Shown here: positions 15,416 to 25,618 of the stretch, piece after piece
Position numbering within the stretch: the first letter of the stretch is position 1
How the letters are laid out: every line of letters begins with the position of its first letter
Assembly (NCBI GenBank): GCA_963575745.1
Contig: CAUYUJ010014753.1
Span: 342,010 to 374,625, forward strand
Reading direction: 5' to 3'
Source of the DNA: Prorocentrum cordatum
Lineage: Eukaryota; Sar; Dinophyceae; Prorocentrales; Prorocentraceae
DNA length: 32,616 nt
Made by a program: the position numbers and the translations under genes
The notes under the pieces: model-generated
What the model was told of the DNA's origin: nothing
The model's input: only the letters and a program-made list of their open reading frames with translations
Databases searched by the model: none

Positions 15416-15650
15416 ATAGACAGATACATGCACACGCATGTATGTATGTCTGTGCGTGTGTGGTTGCATGTCCGCATGTATGCACGCATGGCTGTCCGTA
15501 TGCATGGATGTATGTATGTTCGTGTATGTAGGTAGGTAGGTAGGTATATAGGTATGCATGTATGTATGTGTGTATGTATGTGTGTATGGATGCGCGCATC
15601 CGTACGTCAATGGATTGTATGCGCGCGCCGATATGTATATGTATGTGCAA
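15416..15650. repeat. GTAT/GTGT/TAGG tetranucleotide microsatellite
   Basis: Degenerate TGTA, TGTG, GCATG and a clean (GTAG)n segment near 15527-15548. Tyr/His/Thr-rich frames on the minus strand are artefacts. Confidence 0.85.
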
Positions 15651-16020
15651 CTTGAATTGCGAGTGTTACTGCTCGGTTGATTCGTGCGCGAGTCGGTTGA
15701 TGATAATTCACAGACGTGTTCGGGATCCCTGGCGGTCGGGCGTTTTTTATAGGCTGATCCTTGTTGTATACGTTGACGAATTAAAACCTACAGAGTATGC
15801 TCCTGGAGATTCCGTGTCGGAGAGTTTGTCTGCATATTATGTCGGAGTTTCGTCGGCATCCCCAGGGGTTCGAAGATGCTTTCTTTGTATCTAACGGAGT
15901 TGTCTGGAAATTTCGGTGGCGTATGTATATATATATATATATATATATTGTACCTATTTTGATGCTGAGTACATGTGCAACCGGTTTGGTTTGATATTCT
16001 TGGTGTGAGAAGATTTTTGA
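15651..16020. other. AT-richer stretch with TA run, no gene supported
   Basis: A TA dinucleotide run lies at about 15924-15950. The frames around it are short and lack recognisable content. Confidence 0.4.
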
Positions 16021-16114
16021 TTACGCAAAGATGTCAAAGATTGTGCGTCGTACTTTCGGCGCGGGGAGATTTGTAGAGACACGCTGACGACGCGTTGAAG
16101 ATGTTCTGGAAATT

Positions 16115-16395
16115 CTCGGGGCGGCCCCTAAGATCGCCCGGAGACCGCCCCAGACGCCCCCAGCAGGGCGCTTGCAATCCCAGGGGGCCCAAGGCGGCAC
16201 ACGAGGCGCCCCAGAGGCGCCCGATGACGCCCAAAATCGGCCCAACGAGCCCCCAGAGGCCCCATAAGACGATCCAAGAAGGCCCGGAAGCGTTAACATG
16301 GACGCGCCACACGCCCCGAAGGCCCCCCCACGACTCAATCGGCCTCCAAGGCGAGCCAAGATACCTCCAAGAGCATTCTCACGAGGGCCCCGAGA
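16115..16395. repeat. Degenerate GGCCCCAGAGGC-type short repeats
   Basis: Irregular 11-12 bp words of the kind CGCCC(C/A)GA, GGCCCAA, GAGGCGCCC and AGGCCCC. The following 16490-16760 block is rich in the reverse-complement words (GGGCCCTCTTC), so the two blocks oppose each other. Confidence 0.6.
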
Positions 16396-16439
16396 AATGA
16401 AATTCGTTGATCGGCATGGGAACGCTCCCACAGGGCTTC

Positions 16440-16795
16440 AATAGCAATGGCAGCGAAGTCGCGCAAGAAATCGCGCGCGTATATTACCCTTCCTTGCTCT
16501 TGGGGGGCCCTCTTCGGGCCCTCCTGGGGTCCTTCCCAGCCCTTCTTGAGGCCTTCCAACGCGATCTTGGAGGGCCCCCAGAGAGCTTCCACAGCAGCGC
16601 AAGACAAGTCACGCGAGAGCGCGCTCGCGTGACTTACCTATCACTTCTCTCGTGGGCCCTCTAGAGCCCTCTTCGGGCCCTTCTGGAGCCCTTTTCCGAG
16701 ATCCTCTTGGGGCCTACGGCCTCGGTTGCGGAGGGCTCCCAGAGGGCCCCAGTAGTGTATATAGTAAAGTCAGGCGAGGGAGCGCTCGCGTGACG
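16440..16795. repeat. Three ~150-bp units, two with a 26-bp palindrome
   Basis: Related blocks start near 16452, 16598 and 16758. The second carries GTCACGCGAG / CTCGCGTGAC arms (16607-16632); the third a similar pair, GTCAGGCGAG / CTCGCGTGAC (about 16770-16795); the first a decayed version. GGGCCCTCTTCGGGCCC-type DNA fills the space between palindromes. Confidence 0.65.
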
Positions 16796-17022
16796 ATGAC
16801 GACAATAATGGCTATGATGGCCATGATGACGATGATGGTGATGATGCTGATAATGATGCTTACGGCGCTGCTGGCAACATTGCTACTGATGCGGGTTACG
16901 AGGAAGACGCTGGAGATGATGATGGTGATGAGATGGTGATGACGCTGACGCAGATGATGATGATGATAATGATGATGATGATGATGATGCTGATGCTGAT
17001 GCTGATGGTGATGATGATGAGC
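16793..17022. repeat. GAT/ATG-rich imperfect trinucleotide array, left of the LINE
   Basis: GATGAT, GATGCT, GATGGT and AATGAT words, about 230 bases. A similar array lies at 22241-22475, on the other side of the LINE. Met- and His-rich frames here are artefacts. Confidence 0.85.
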
Positions 17023-17146
17023 CTCCGCGCGCTCGAGCCTTTTCAGGAATGGCACGGGGGCGGGGACTGCTGCAGGAGAAGGCCATGTGCGTTGCGGGTC
17101 CACGCTGAAGGCGGGCGATACGGGCGTGGCGAGAGGCATGGCGCCG

Positions 17147-18040
17147 TCTCACCTCCTGCGGCTGATTGGCTTCAACCCGCTCTTCGCGTCCACGGCGACA
17201 CGTATGTCGGAGCTCGCCCTTGCCGCTCCAGACACTGACGCGCTGACCCCGGTGGGCGCGAAGGCCGCGCATAGGAGTGACAGTGGTATTCTCAGACAAG
17301 GAGTGGAAGGCAGACTTCAGGACCGCTCACAAATCGACATGCAGGATGCGGCATTCTGCTCGGCAAAGGGATACAGGATAGACACATACGACGGACATGG
17401 ACATCGCCGAAAGGAGCTGAGGGACGCGCGTTGGCGATCAGGGTGAAGAAGGGCTGCATGGATGTGGTATATGGGGCGCTCTTCTTTCCAGTGCAGCCGA
17501 CGAACAAGGAGAAGACTGGGGCCAACAAGAAGCGCGTGAGGGTGCCCACGCAATGGTGGAGACAGATACTCCAGGAGCTACCGCAACGAACGCTGCCATG
17601 TTTCTTTGCGGACAGCAACGACGGGACCGGGCTTTCCAAAGTGGATGGCGCTTGGCAACGCATGCAGTCAGATGGATTGGGGGGAATAGTGACCCGAGAG
17701 CGGCGCAGGGGAGGTGCGGGTGAACTGATCAGGCAGGTGCTGGATGAGCAGTACATGGCGGCGCCCTCTTCCTTCGGACAACGTGAGGAGCCTACATATT
17801 ATGCGAGTGGATCAGACGGACGGCAAGGAGGGTGCAGCACGATCGACTACTTCTATGTGCCGCAGGGGTACTTGGAGAGAGTGGACAAGGTACACGTGCT
17901 GAAAGATATGGGAAGACGCGCACAGGCCGTCAAGGGCATTCCGCCGAAGGACCACTTGCCAATATTGATGGAGATCAGGTACCAGAAGCACATGAGCGAA
18001 CAGAACAACCCCCCAAGACAGAAGGAGATGCGACAGGACA
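17147..18040 (+). pseudogene. LINE endonuclease (EEP/AP-endonuclease fold), frameshifted
   Basis: The first part (to about 17440) reads LLRLIGFNPLFASTATRMSE, LALAAPDTDALTPVGAK, consistent with the N-terminal strand and 'R...L' region of the fold, though the usual catalytic Glu of the QET motif is not evident. The second part, in another frame (17431-18040), carries CFFADSNDGTG (the GDxN motif, Asp and Asn kept), CSTIDYFYV (S-x-ID motif) and KDHLPILMEI (the terminal D-H pair, kept). These motifs nick target DNA for target-primed reverse transcription. The frame change lies between about 17415 and 17445. Confidence 0.65.
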
Positions 18041-19610
18041 GCGGTGATGAACGCTATCACACACGGAGTGGGAAAGTCCGAGTTCCTTGCGGACATAGCC
18101 GAGGAGCCGGCAGCACGGGAGGATCAATTTCGGCAACTCTTAGAGGAGGGCGCGCCAGACAACTACTTTGAGCTGCTGGAGAGCACGTTGACGAATTTTG
18201 GCTACAGGCATTTCTCGATCACTGAGGAACGCCGAGACAGACAAGAGAGAGCACGTGAACGACGTGAACTACTTCGGCAACGCGCGGAGCTACGCGACGG
18301 ACGGCAGCATGCGGACGACGCTGGCTTGATGGAGATCGGGGGGAAATTGAAGGAGCTCTCGGCCAAGCTCAAAGTCCAGAGGCGAGCAGAGCAGGAGGCC
18401 ATGAGGGAGGAGTACGTAAGCATGGTCGAGGAGAGCTGGGAGAAAAGAAAGTTCGCGGACGCCATGAAGTACTCACGGCTGGCGGCGAGGTGTCGATTTG
18501 GAGCTAAACACAGAGACGGACGACGGTTCGGGCCATTGCCTCTGGAGAGCGACGAATGGACGCAGCAGTGGAGCAGACCTGGGAGAGAAGGAGGCGCGGG
18601 GGCTGTGGCTCTTGACTGGAGGGAATGGCGACAACGACGAGCTGGGCTACCACCACCACGGCAGGCTACTGCGCAGATGGAGGAGCAGGCCAACATTGAT
18701 GTGGGACACCTTGCCAGGCACGTGCGGAAGGCGCCGAAGAGGAAGGAGGCCCCGCCCAACACGGCGCCCCTAGGGCTCTGGGACTTGATCCTGAACGCGG
18801 AGAAGGAGACCACCAGGCAAAAGCTGGGATTGGGATATGAGAAGCAGAAAGGGGACCAGACGCTTTTCAGGAACGTGCTCTTTCATGGGATCCTATTGAT
18901 GAAGAGGACCAACCTTGCCCCACTGCACTGGCACCGAAGCAAGGCAGCCGGCCTGGACAAGCAGAGCGGGAAGAAGGCGGCGGCGGGGAGAAGGGTCATC
19001 CACTGCTTGACGAGCATCGGGAAGGCCTTCTACTCTAAAAGATTCACTTCCAATCCTTTACCGCAGAGCTATGGTTTCGTGCGAGGACGACGTCGCGAAG
19101 GGGCAATCATGGCATCTCAGGCACGCAGCTGGCGACTGGCAAGGGGAGGCTGGAGCTTCGCTGTCACGATGAAGGATATCCAGAACGCGTTTGGCTCGGT
19201 GAGTTGGCAGGCGCTCGACAAGTCAGCAGAGGAGAACACAAACAAATGGCAGGACGTGGACCTCTGCAAGCAGAGGTGCAGGGACACGGTCGTTGACTTG
19301 CCGACGCCAGAGGGGGTGCACACCGTTAAGATCGGCGGTGGCTCGGTGATGGGGGGCCCCTTCAGCGTGGACGCCATCGCCACCTCCTTTGCGGAGCCGA
19401 CGGCAAGATGGGCGACACGGCTCAGGGAGACACAGCCAACGGCGAACCTCTTGGTCTGCGAGTGGGAGGATCTGCCTGACATCGATCTAGGAATCCATCA
19501 GCACGCGGATGACTTAAGCAGGCACCACCTATTGGCGGTAGGAACGACGATGGGGGAGATGATGGACATGCTGAGAGAGGCGGACGATGAGCTGGACATG
19601 GCGCGGGGGG
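18041..19610 (+). pseudogene. LINE reverse transcriptase domain with HADD motif
   Basis: A 530-residue open stretch. The first 250 residues are charged and helical (linker). RT motifs: HWHRSKAAGLDKQSGKK and RRVIHCLTSIGKAFYSKRF (motif 1-2 region), VTMKDIQNAFGSVSW (motif A, catalytic Asp codon 19175-19177, D-x4-F pattern), GGSVMGGPFSVDAIATSF (motif B) and IHQHADDLSRHH (motif C; HADD at 19502-19513). Both motif C Asp residues are kept; the usual Phe/Tyr is His. The frame breaks near 19605 within a G6 run: the next frame continues GRHAQNTEKQVTSVLIQGTG. It is therefore more intact than its neighbours. Confidence 0.75.
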
Positions 19611-19614
19611 TGGT

Positions 19615-20526
19615 CGGCACGCGCAGAACACGGAGAAGCAGGTCACCAGCGTCCTGATCCAGGGCACGGGCCCCATGGACTGCAAGGAGTGGCTGAAGCA
19701 GAAGGGGAAGGGCGCGGAGGGCATCCAGGGCGAGCTCAACGACGTGGCGCGATACTTGGGACCCCACATAACCCCACAGTGCACTGCAGAGCTCGAGATC
19801 CCGAGGAGGTGTGAGGCGGCAAAGACGGCCTTCTACTCCATGGGCGTTTCTTGGAGTTTATCTACACCATGGCGCTGGAAGCGAGTAGTATTCCAGGGGG
19901 GCAGTGATGGGCGCGACCCTGTCGGGAATGGAGTGCTTCATCCTCTCCGATGCTCAGCACCGACGGCTCGACTTGTGTTTGGCGAGGCCGGGGCGCATTG
20001 CGATGACTGGGGGGGGGGGGGGCACCAAGTGGCTGGGGGACGGCAGCGTGAAGAGCACGACGGCGGAGCAGGTGCTGGCGCACTGGAAGCTGACGGATAC
20101 GAAGACGGAGCTGCTGGCGCGTAGACTGCGGTGGTATCAGAGTTGGGCAGCCAGGCCGCGGTACCATGCACAGCTGCTGCCCACACTTCTCGCGGATCTT
20201 CCTGGCATCAACGCCGAGGCCCCGTGCACTGAGGAGGGGCTTTCGAGGTCAGCCTCGCCGTGGGCGATCCGAGTTGGAACAGATATTTCCTTGGCTGCCA
20301 ATACCATGGAAGACGACGCGGAGGTACTGGAGGAGCTTGGAAGGGCGCCGTGGGAGCTTGAGGCAGACCGAGACCCGGCCAAGCAGTTTCCGAAGTTGGA
20401 CTTCTCACGGGCGCGAGAAAGCAAACATGCAGTTGTCGTTCCCCCCCTTGCGCCCCCTGCGGGAGATCCGCAGGCTAAACGAGATGAGGACAACATCGGG
20501 GGCGACCTGGAGGAGGACGACGCCAT
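19615..20526 (+). pseudogene. LINE C-terminal connection region, frameshifted
   Basis: Reads MDCKEWLKQKGKGAEG, DVARYLGPHITPQCTAELEI, PRRCEAAKTAFYSMG, matching the 'LG...EI..R...A' thumb region after RT. A G6 run near 19895 shifts the frame; it continues MGATLSGMECFILSDAQHRR, TKTELLARRLRWYQSWAA and ends in an acidic linker, GGDLEEDDAMNTIYV. Function after RT is structural in related elements; this is by analogy. Confidence 0.55.
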
Positions 20527-20760
20527 GAATACGATTTACGTGTGAGGGGTGCGGTTCGAGGATGGCAGCGTCTGCAGGAAGAGGTTCCCGACGCGTAGGC
20601 AGCTACTACACCGCCTGAGGAGCGCACATGACGCACGGAACCTCTGTCACATCCTGACAAAAACCAATCAGTGCATTGCGTGTGCCACCATCTTCGCGGA
20701 TCAGAGGTCGGCAGCGAAGCATCTGGAGAGAAGTTTGCAGAGAGGGTGGTGCGGGAGGCA
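20527..20760 (+). pseudogene. LINE zinc-finger segment interrupted by TGA
   Basis: After a TGA at 20543-20545, in a position where Cys (TGC/TGT) would fit, the same frame reads VCRKRFPTRRQLLHRLRSAH and NQCIACATIFADQRSAAKHL, ERSLQRGWC. C..F..L..H...H and C..C..F..H spacing indicate C2H2-type fingers, probably binding nucleic acid. Confidence 0.55.
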
Positions 20761-20879
20761 CGACAGCAGAGTTCTTCGTGCACTGCGAGTTCCTGATTCG
20801 TTCTCCTGCAACTTATCCGAGTTTGAGGGGGGCGGGCTGGGACGCCTTCAGGAGGCACTTAGGCGCAAGCCACCTTCCC

Positions 20880-21715
20880 TGGACAGTCACAGCGCACCAA
20901 CCTGGACAGCAACGCCATGGCCGACATCGCGATGCCGAACTGGCTGAAGAGAGGCGCGGACACGACGGGACCCCCTGGACCGGAGGAGGCGTCGACACCC
21001 AAGGAGAAGATGTCGAAGGACAAGGCCGCTGGAGGGAATCCTGGAGGGGTTGGCAAAGGCGGCGCGGCAGGAGTCGCGGACCTGTGCAAGGAAACGGCGG
21101 AGCTCTCCATGGCCTCGGCGAGGCAGGTGGCGGCGCTCGGAGCAGGCATATACGACAACGTGGAGATCCGAGAGGCCGGGGGCATGCTGGGAGAGGTGCT
21201 GGTGGGCGCAGGCCAGGAGTACGACGCGGGGAGCAGGGCGATGAAGGCCAGGCAGGCCTCGGGGGAGACGGTGGACTTCAAGACGCGGGGCATCCCGCAC
21301 GCACGCCTCGCCCGCAAAGGGCTCTACTTGGTGATCGAGAGGACGGGGCCACAGGGAGCGAGCGGGCATGCCATGGTGCACAAACGCTTGCTGCAGTACG
21401 GGACGGAGCGGGTGCCTCCCATGCCTCTGGAGCAGGACTGTCTCCAGTTCCGCAAGAGCAGGACTTGGCGAGGAAACGGAGGACAAGTACGGGGTCCTCT
21501 CGATGGCGAGGCAAGGTGCAGGCTCAGTGGTGGGTCCGACGCTATGGACCTGCATCAAGGAGCTCGCACAGGACAGAATATTCACAGGATCGGCGCCAGG
21601 GGTGCCACTCGAACGAGGGACGTCGAGGCGCCTGGCAGGAGCGACGGCAAGGGAGAAGCCAGCGCGAGGGCGCTGGCTGACAGCACGAGACTGCGCGACC
21701 TGATTGCGCGTGGGG
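20880..21715 (+). pseudogene. LINE C-terminal tail, frameshifted
   Basis: Frame one (to about 21460) reads MADIAMPNWLKRGADTTG, a Lys/Gly-rich linker, then helical VADLCKETAELSMASARQVA, AGIYDNVEIREAGGMLGEVL, and VDFKTRGIPHARLARKGLYL. Frame two (about 21470-21703) reads EETEDKYGVLSMARQGAG and IKELAQDRIFTGSAPGVPLE RGTSRRLAG. I recall similar IPH...APxGxLER tails at the ends of dinoflagellate LINE polyproteins; this is unverified. It could instead be a separate gag-like ORF of a second element. Confidence 0.4.
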
Positions 21716-21719
21716 TGGT

Positions 21720-22239
21720 TTCGCCCCGCGTGCTGTCGGGAAAAGGAGGGGGCCGTTTCCAGACGTATATATCGCCCCTGCTCCCGCAGATCCTTGTAGC
21801 AGCGTTGCCTAGAGAGGGGAAGGGGAGGGGTCGCGGTCGGAGTCGTGGACGGGGGGGGGGGGCGGGGAAGGGACAAGGCAAGGGCCAGCCAGGGCAGGAG
21901 CAGATTGGGTCACCTCGCGGGGGGCCCAGGGAGGGTGCTGAAGGTCGGATGCCGTTCGGGGCCCGACAATCAGCGCTGCCTTGCGCCGCCGCGGGGCGGA
22001 CCGATCTGAGAGTTCGAAGGGCGGTCCTCCGAAGTGGGGCGCCCCCCTGGCTGCGCGCCGAAACGGGTGGGCCGCCCTGCATGGAGGCAGCGCGGGCCTG
22101 GACCCGAGTGGCCAGGCCTCGGAACAACCCTGTGTTTCCTTTTCCGTCCGCTCGCGAAATGCGATGATCCGAGGCCCTGGTTTGTTTTCAAGAGCCCTCT
22201 CTAGAAGACCGCCTCCAGTGGAGCTATTCGGTTCGATTC

Positions 22240-22240
<1 letters not shown>
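21720..22240. other. GC-rich stretch without a supported gene
   Basis: A G-rich segment (21820-21890) gives Gly/Arg-rich frames (GRGRGRSRGRGGG) that look like low-complexity DNA. No domain was recognised. It may be the 3' flank of the LINE. Confidence 0.35.
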
Positions 22241-22270
<30 letters not shown>

Positions 22271-22475
22271 GTGGTGATGCTGATGCTGATGCTGATGCTG
22301 GTGCTGGTGATGGTGATGGTGATGGTAATGATGTTGATGCTGATGCTGATGATGGTGATGGTGATGATGATGATGATGGTGCTGATGCTGGTCATGGTCA
22401 TGGTGATGGAAATGATGGTTGTGATGGCGATGATGAGGAATATGATGTTCATAATGGCGTCCCTTAGGATGGTGA
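22241..22475. repeat. GAT/CTG/GGT imperfect trinucleotide array, right of the LINE
   Basis: A clean (GAT)n start at 22241-22270, then (GATGCT)n and (GATGGT)n. It resembles the array at 16793-17022 in motif and strand. Confidence 0.9.
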
Positions 22476-22607
22476 CGATCATGATATTGACAGTGATAGT
22501 GTTTCTGGCTCTTTCTGGTCTTCGATCCGGCGACTGCAGTCGCTTGTGGAACTACCCATCGACATGCGCTAGAGTTGGAGCGCGTGCGAAGCGCGCGATG
22601 GTTTTAG

Positions 22608-22690
22608 TATATACATATACATATATATATACACACACATACATACATACATATATATATATACATATATGTGGATGTGTGCGTACGCGT
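22608..22690. repeat. TA/CA/CATA microsatellite
   Basis: TATACATATACA, (TA)n, (CA)n and (CATA)n segments over about 80 bases. Confidence 0.85.
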
Positions 22691-22911
22691 ATACAAACAA
22701 AACAAAGAAAAGGCGTCTAGGTCCCTGGGCCCAGGGGCGGCACCTTTTCCTCCCACCCGCACCAGACTTTCGTCCCGGGCGCCGGCGGGCAATTTTGGAG
22801 GCTCCAGGGAGCTCTCTGGGCCTCGAGGGCCCTGTTCGGCAGCCGCAGCAGACGCCCACAGGCCGCCGGAGCTCGCCCATGTGCACGGCGGGTGGCACAG
22901 CATGGCCTCAA

Positions 22912-23040
22912 CTCCTCCGCACTCCTCGGCGCTCCTCGGAGTTCCGCGGCGTTCCTCGGCACTCCGCGCTCCGCTTGACCTCCTCGGCGCTCTTCCGCGC
23001 TCCTCGGCACTCCTCCGCACTCCTCCGCGCTCCTCCGCGA
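22912..23040. repeat. 12-bp CTCCTCNGCGCT array
   Basis: Ten or so degenerate copies of a 12-bp unit such as CTCCTCGGCGCT and CTCCTCCGCACT. Translated frames (RSSALLRTPP) are artefacts. Confidence 0.8.
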
Positions 23041-23079
23041 AGGCTTGATCCCAAGATGCCTCAGCATAGCCTCCCGCAT

Positions 23080-23500
23080 ACCTCCGAGAGGCCCCAAGAC
23101 GGCTCCAAGTGCACACGGAGCCCTACAAGGACCCCCGCAAGAGGCCAACAATATTTTCCCACATAGAAAACCATATTGTGTTGTTTTCTCGCATTTTCTC
23201 TTCCAGTGAGCCTCTGAGGCCTGACGATAGCAAGATGCCCCAAGAGAGCCCCAAGAGGAGCCCAAGAAGGCCCAAAGAGTGCCCAAGAGGTGCCTAGGAG
23301 CGCTTCAAAACGGGCCCAAAGGACGATGTCTCGGCTGCACCCGTAATTGATGCCACCTCCCCTTTTCAAGCACGGGGCCCAAGTTTCCGTTAAGACCGCC
23401 CCAAAGAAACCCCAGAGGGCCACAAGTAGAGTTTCACAATTGCCGCAAGGCATCCTAGAGGCTTGTAAGAGGCTTGCGGAGCGAAAGATCCGCGAAGTCC
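23080..23500. repeat. Degenerate GCCCCAAGAGG short repeats
   Basis: Irregular AGGCCCCAAGA, GAGCCCCAAGAGGA and GCCCAAGAGG words, at their densest at 23230-23300, and again at 23735-23795. The same kind of DNA occurs at 16.1-16.7 kb, so it is a dispersed repeat type. Confidence 0.55.
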
Positions 23501-23509
23501 TTTGTGTTT

Positions 23510-23690
23510 GGCTCGTCGTCGTCGTCGTCGTCGTCGCCGGCGCCGTCGTGGTCGTCGTTGTGTCTTTCTTCATTCCCTATGCTCTTCTTCCTCCTCCTTC
23601 TCCTTCTCCTCCCCGTCCTTCTCCTTCCACATCCTCGTCCTCGTCCTCCTCGTCCTCCTCCTCCTCCGCCCCTCCTCCTATACGCGCAGT
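23510..23690. repeat. GTC array followed by TCC/TCT tract
   Basis: (GTC)n at 23513-23560, then a pyrimidine tract at 23578-23688. The Val-rich, Arg-rich and poly-Ser frames are repeat translations. Confidence 0.85.
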
Positions 23691-23954
23691 TTACTCCCTC
23701 ATCTTCGTCTGTGCAACGATCGCGGCCACCCCGCCCCGAGAGGGCCCGAAGAGGACCCAACAGGACCCCAAGATGGCTCAAGATCGCCCCAAGTAATTTG
23801 TCTTGACGTTGTTGGTGAATGTGGTGTTCATGGGTGTTTTGACGGCAGTTGGCAAAAAAAACGCCGACATAAACATCGTTTTTTCGTAGCAAAAAATCAT
23901 ACACGCAAACAATAGCAATGACATCTTTGAATCGTGTTGTGCGAACTTAGGCAG

Positions 23955-24260
23955 TTATTATGGGCTATCTTGGGTTCCCGTCTCTTGGCCTTGCGCACGC
24001 ACAACCGTGCGGTCATCGAATTCGGCAAGTGAATGTAAGGGATTCGAACATGGAGCATCACAAACATCAGAACGCAACATGCATCCCAACATCTTTCTGA
24101 CGCGAAGCAATGACAGGCTAGAACCTCCAACATCCTCATCCCCATATTCGCACTTCCAACTCAACGAATCCTGAAAGCACGGCTTGAGAAAGTGTGTTCC
24201 CGTTTCTTGGGCTTGCGCGCGCAATTATATAGTCATCGGTTACGGCCACAGCGAAGAGTC
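23955..24260. repeat. Diverged direct repeat, about 230 bp apart
   Basis: GTTCCCGTCTCTTGGCCTTG at about 23974 and GTTCCCGTTTCTTGGGCTTG at about 24197, each followed by GCGC-rich bases and GTCATCG. The intervening DNA has no supported gene; the next 250 bases (to 24500) also show none. Confidence 0.5.
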
Positions 24261-24519
24261 AACATGATGAAATATGTGATTGAACATCATGAGATCTGCA
24301 ATCCAACGCATCGGAGTATAGGACGTCCAGGGGCGACACCTCAAAGCACTAATATCAACACATGGCAATCACTGTTGTTGCGAAGCCAGTTACGCCAGGT
24401 ATCACGAACTACGTACAGCCTACTTCTAGCTACTTACAGGGAGGCCATGATGAGCATAACCCTGCTTAGAACTAGCGTAAGCAGGCGTAACGAGCCCCGC
24501 CGCGCTCAGCAAGTAGTCT

Positions 24520-24930
24520 GGTTGGTTCGGGTGGTCCAGGTCCTTGTCCGGGTGGTCCGGTGGTCCGGGTGGTGTGATGGGATTGGTCCGGGTATCCCGA
24601 GTGGTCCGAAAGGTCCGGGTGCTTCGGGTGGTCGTTTGAGCCGGATAGTCCATGTTGGACTGGGTGGTCCGGGCGGTTGATCCGAGTGGTCCGGGTGGTT
24701 TGGGTGCATGGTCCGGGTTGTCCGGACGGTCCAGGCAGGTCGGTTAGTCCGGGTGGTCCGGTTGGGAGTCGTCCGGGTGGTCCAGGTGGTTTGGGTGGTC
24801 CGGCTGGGAATGGTCCGGGTGGTCTGGCAGTTGGACTGGGGGATCCGGTTGGTCCGGGAGGTGGTCCAGGTTGTCCGGCGGTTGGTCCGGGGAATTGGGG
24901 GCCTAGGTGGTCCGGTTGGTCCAGGGGGTG
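24520..24930. repeat. GGTCCGGGT minisatellite
   Basis: About 400 bases of GGTCCGGGT, GGTCCGGTT and GGTGGTCCG units with a 9-15 bp period. Val- and Pro-rich frames on both strands are artefacts. Confidence 0.9.
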
Positions 24931-25046
24931 GCTTCTCGCGCCGCACGTAGAAATCATTCGAACGCCCTTGCGCGTGTGCTGGGGGGGGGGGCACGATCCG
25001 CGTCAAATGATACCATGCGGGCCACTCGCGCGTCGGCCGCGCACGC

Positions 25047-25307
25047 ATGCCGAACTCTTTCCACAGCCTGCACCGCCGACGCGAGGACGCTGTCATCGTC
25101 GTCGGCGTGATCAGCATTTGCGCCGTCAGTGGCCTTGCCGTCATTGTCATCATCGTCGCCAGCATCGCTACTACCATCATCGTGTTTACCGCTGTCGACG
25201 TTGCAGTGATACCGCGGCCGCCCAAGGCGCCGACTCGCATTGAGGTTCCCGATGGGAAGTGCCCAGCGGTCAGCGCCACTGCGGCCGCGTCGGTCGCGCC
25301 AAACTAG
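25047..25307 (+). CDS. Weak candidate: small hydrophobic ORF in ATC/GTC-rich DNA
   Basis: ATG at 25047, 86 codons. Contains a 35-residue hydrophobic stretch (AVIVVGVISICAVSGLAVIV and VASIATTIIVFTAVDVAVI), enough for one or two membrane segments. Much of it comes from GTC/ATC trinucleotides, which encode Val and Ile in this frame, so the hydrophobicity may be a repeat artefact. No family was recognised. Confidence 0.15.
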   Translation: MPNSFHSLHRRREDAVIVVGVISICAVSGLAVIVIIVASIATTIIVFTAVDVAVIPRPPKAPTRIEVPDGKCPAVSATAAASVAPN

Positions 25308-25489
25308 TTGGCCGCTTCGCGCGCGAGCATGCGCGTACTAGCTCAGCCGCAGAAATGCACCAGCCATTGCCGAGCATTCATCGCAATCGCCGGCGAATGG
25401 GTTTTGCAAGCCAAGTTGCGGGTGGGTGGGTGGGATGGTTGCGCGAGAAGTGAATGTGACAATTCATTGCGAACAGAAATTGATTGCGC

Positions 25490-25618
25490 CACAGATTGCA
25501 CCACATAGAGTGCACGACGCGAATTGCACCACATACGTTGCACCACATTGCTGGCACCACGTAGATTGCACCACATGGGTTGCGCCACGTAGATTGCACC
25601 ACGTAGGTTGCAAGAAAC
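25490..25618. repeat. ATTGCACCACATAG minisatellite
   Basis: Eight or so copies of a 14-16 bp unit such as GATTGCACCACGTA and GTTGCACCACATT. Confidence 0.85.

Larger units (their letters stand above)
17100..21720 (+). mobile_element. Fossil dinoflagellate LINE-type (non-LTR) retrotransposon, about 4.6 kb
   Basis: In order: apurinic-type endonuclease, reverse transcriptase, C-terminal connection region, two zinc-finger-like segments, and a low-complexity and helical tail. The order matches long dinoflagellate LINE-like polyproteins. The reading frame changes near 17430, 18040, 19605, 19895, 20760-20917 and 21460, and TGA interrupts at about 20543. Two frame changes coincide with G6 runs. No LTRs, poly-A tail or target duplication were found. 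GAT-rich arrays flank it on both sides. End coordinates are approximate. Confidence 0.7.

Noticed and set aside
16714-17299. Met-rich or His-rich (metal-binding-like) small proteins
   Set aside because: These are GAT/ATG trinucleotide array translations.
20917-22167. A separate 416-codon gene after the LINE
   Set aside because: The coding sense jumps frame near 21460 and the region continues the LINE's C-terminal order; the end of the frame is Gly/Arg-rich low-complexity DNA.
22225-22240. GGTTCGATTCGA, resembling a B box
   Set aside because: It runs straight into the GAT array and no tRNA-like fold is possible.
24037-24130. Minus-strand GTTCGAATCCC, resembling a tRNA T-arm/B box
   Set aside because: No matching A box, acceptor stem or anticodon arm could be placed around it.
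24426-25279. Minus-strand Pro/Thr-rich proteins
   Set aside because: They are translations of the GGTCCGGGT minisatellite.
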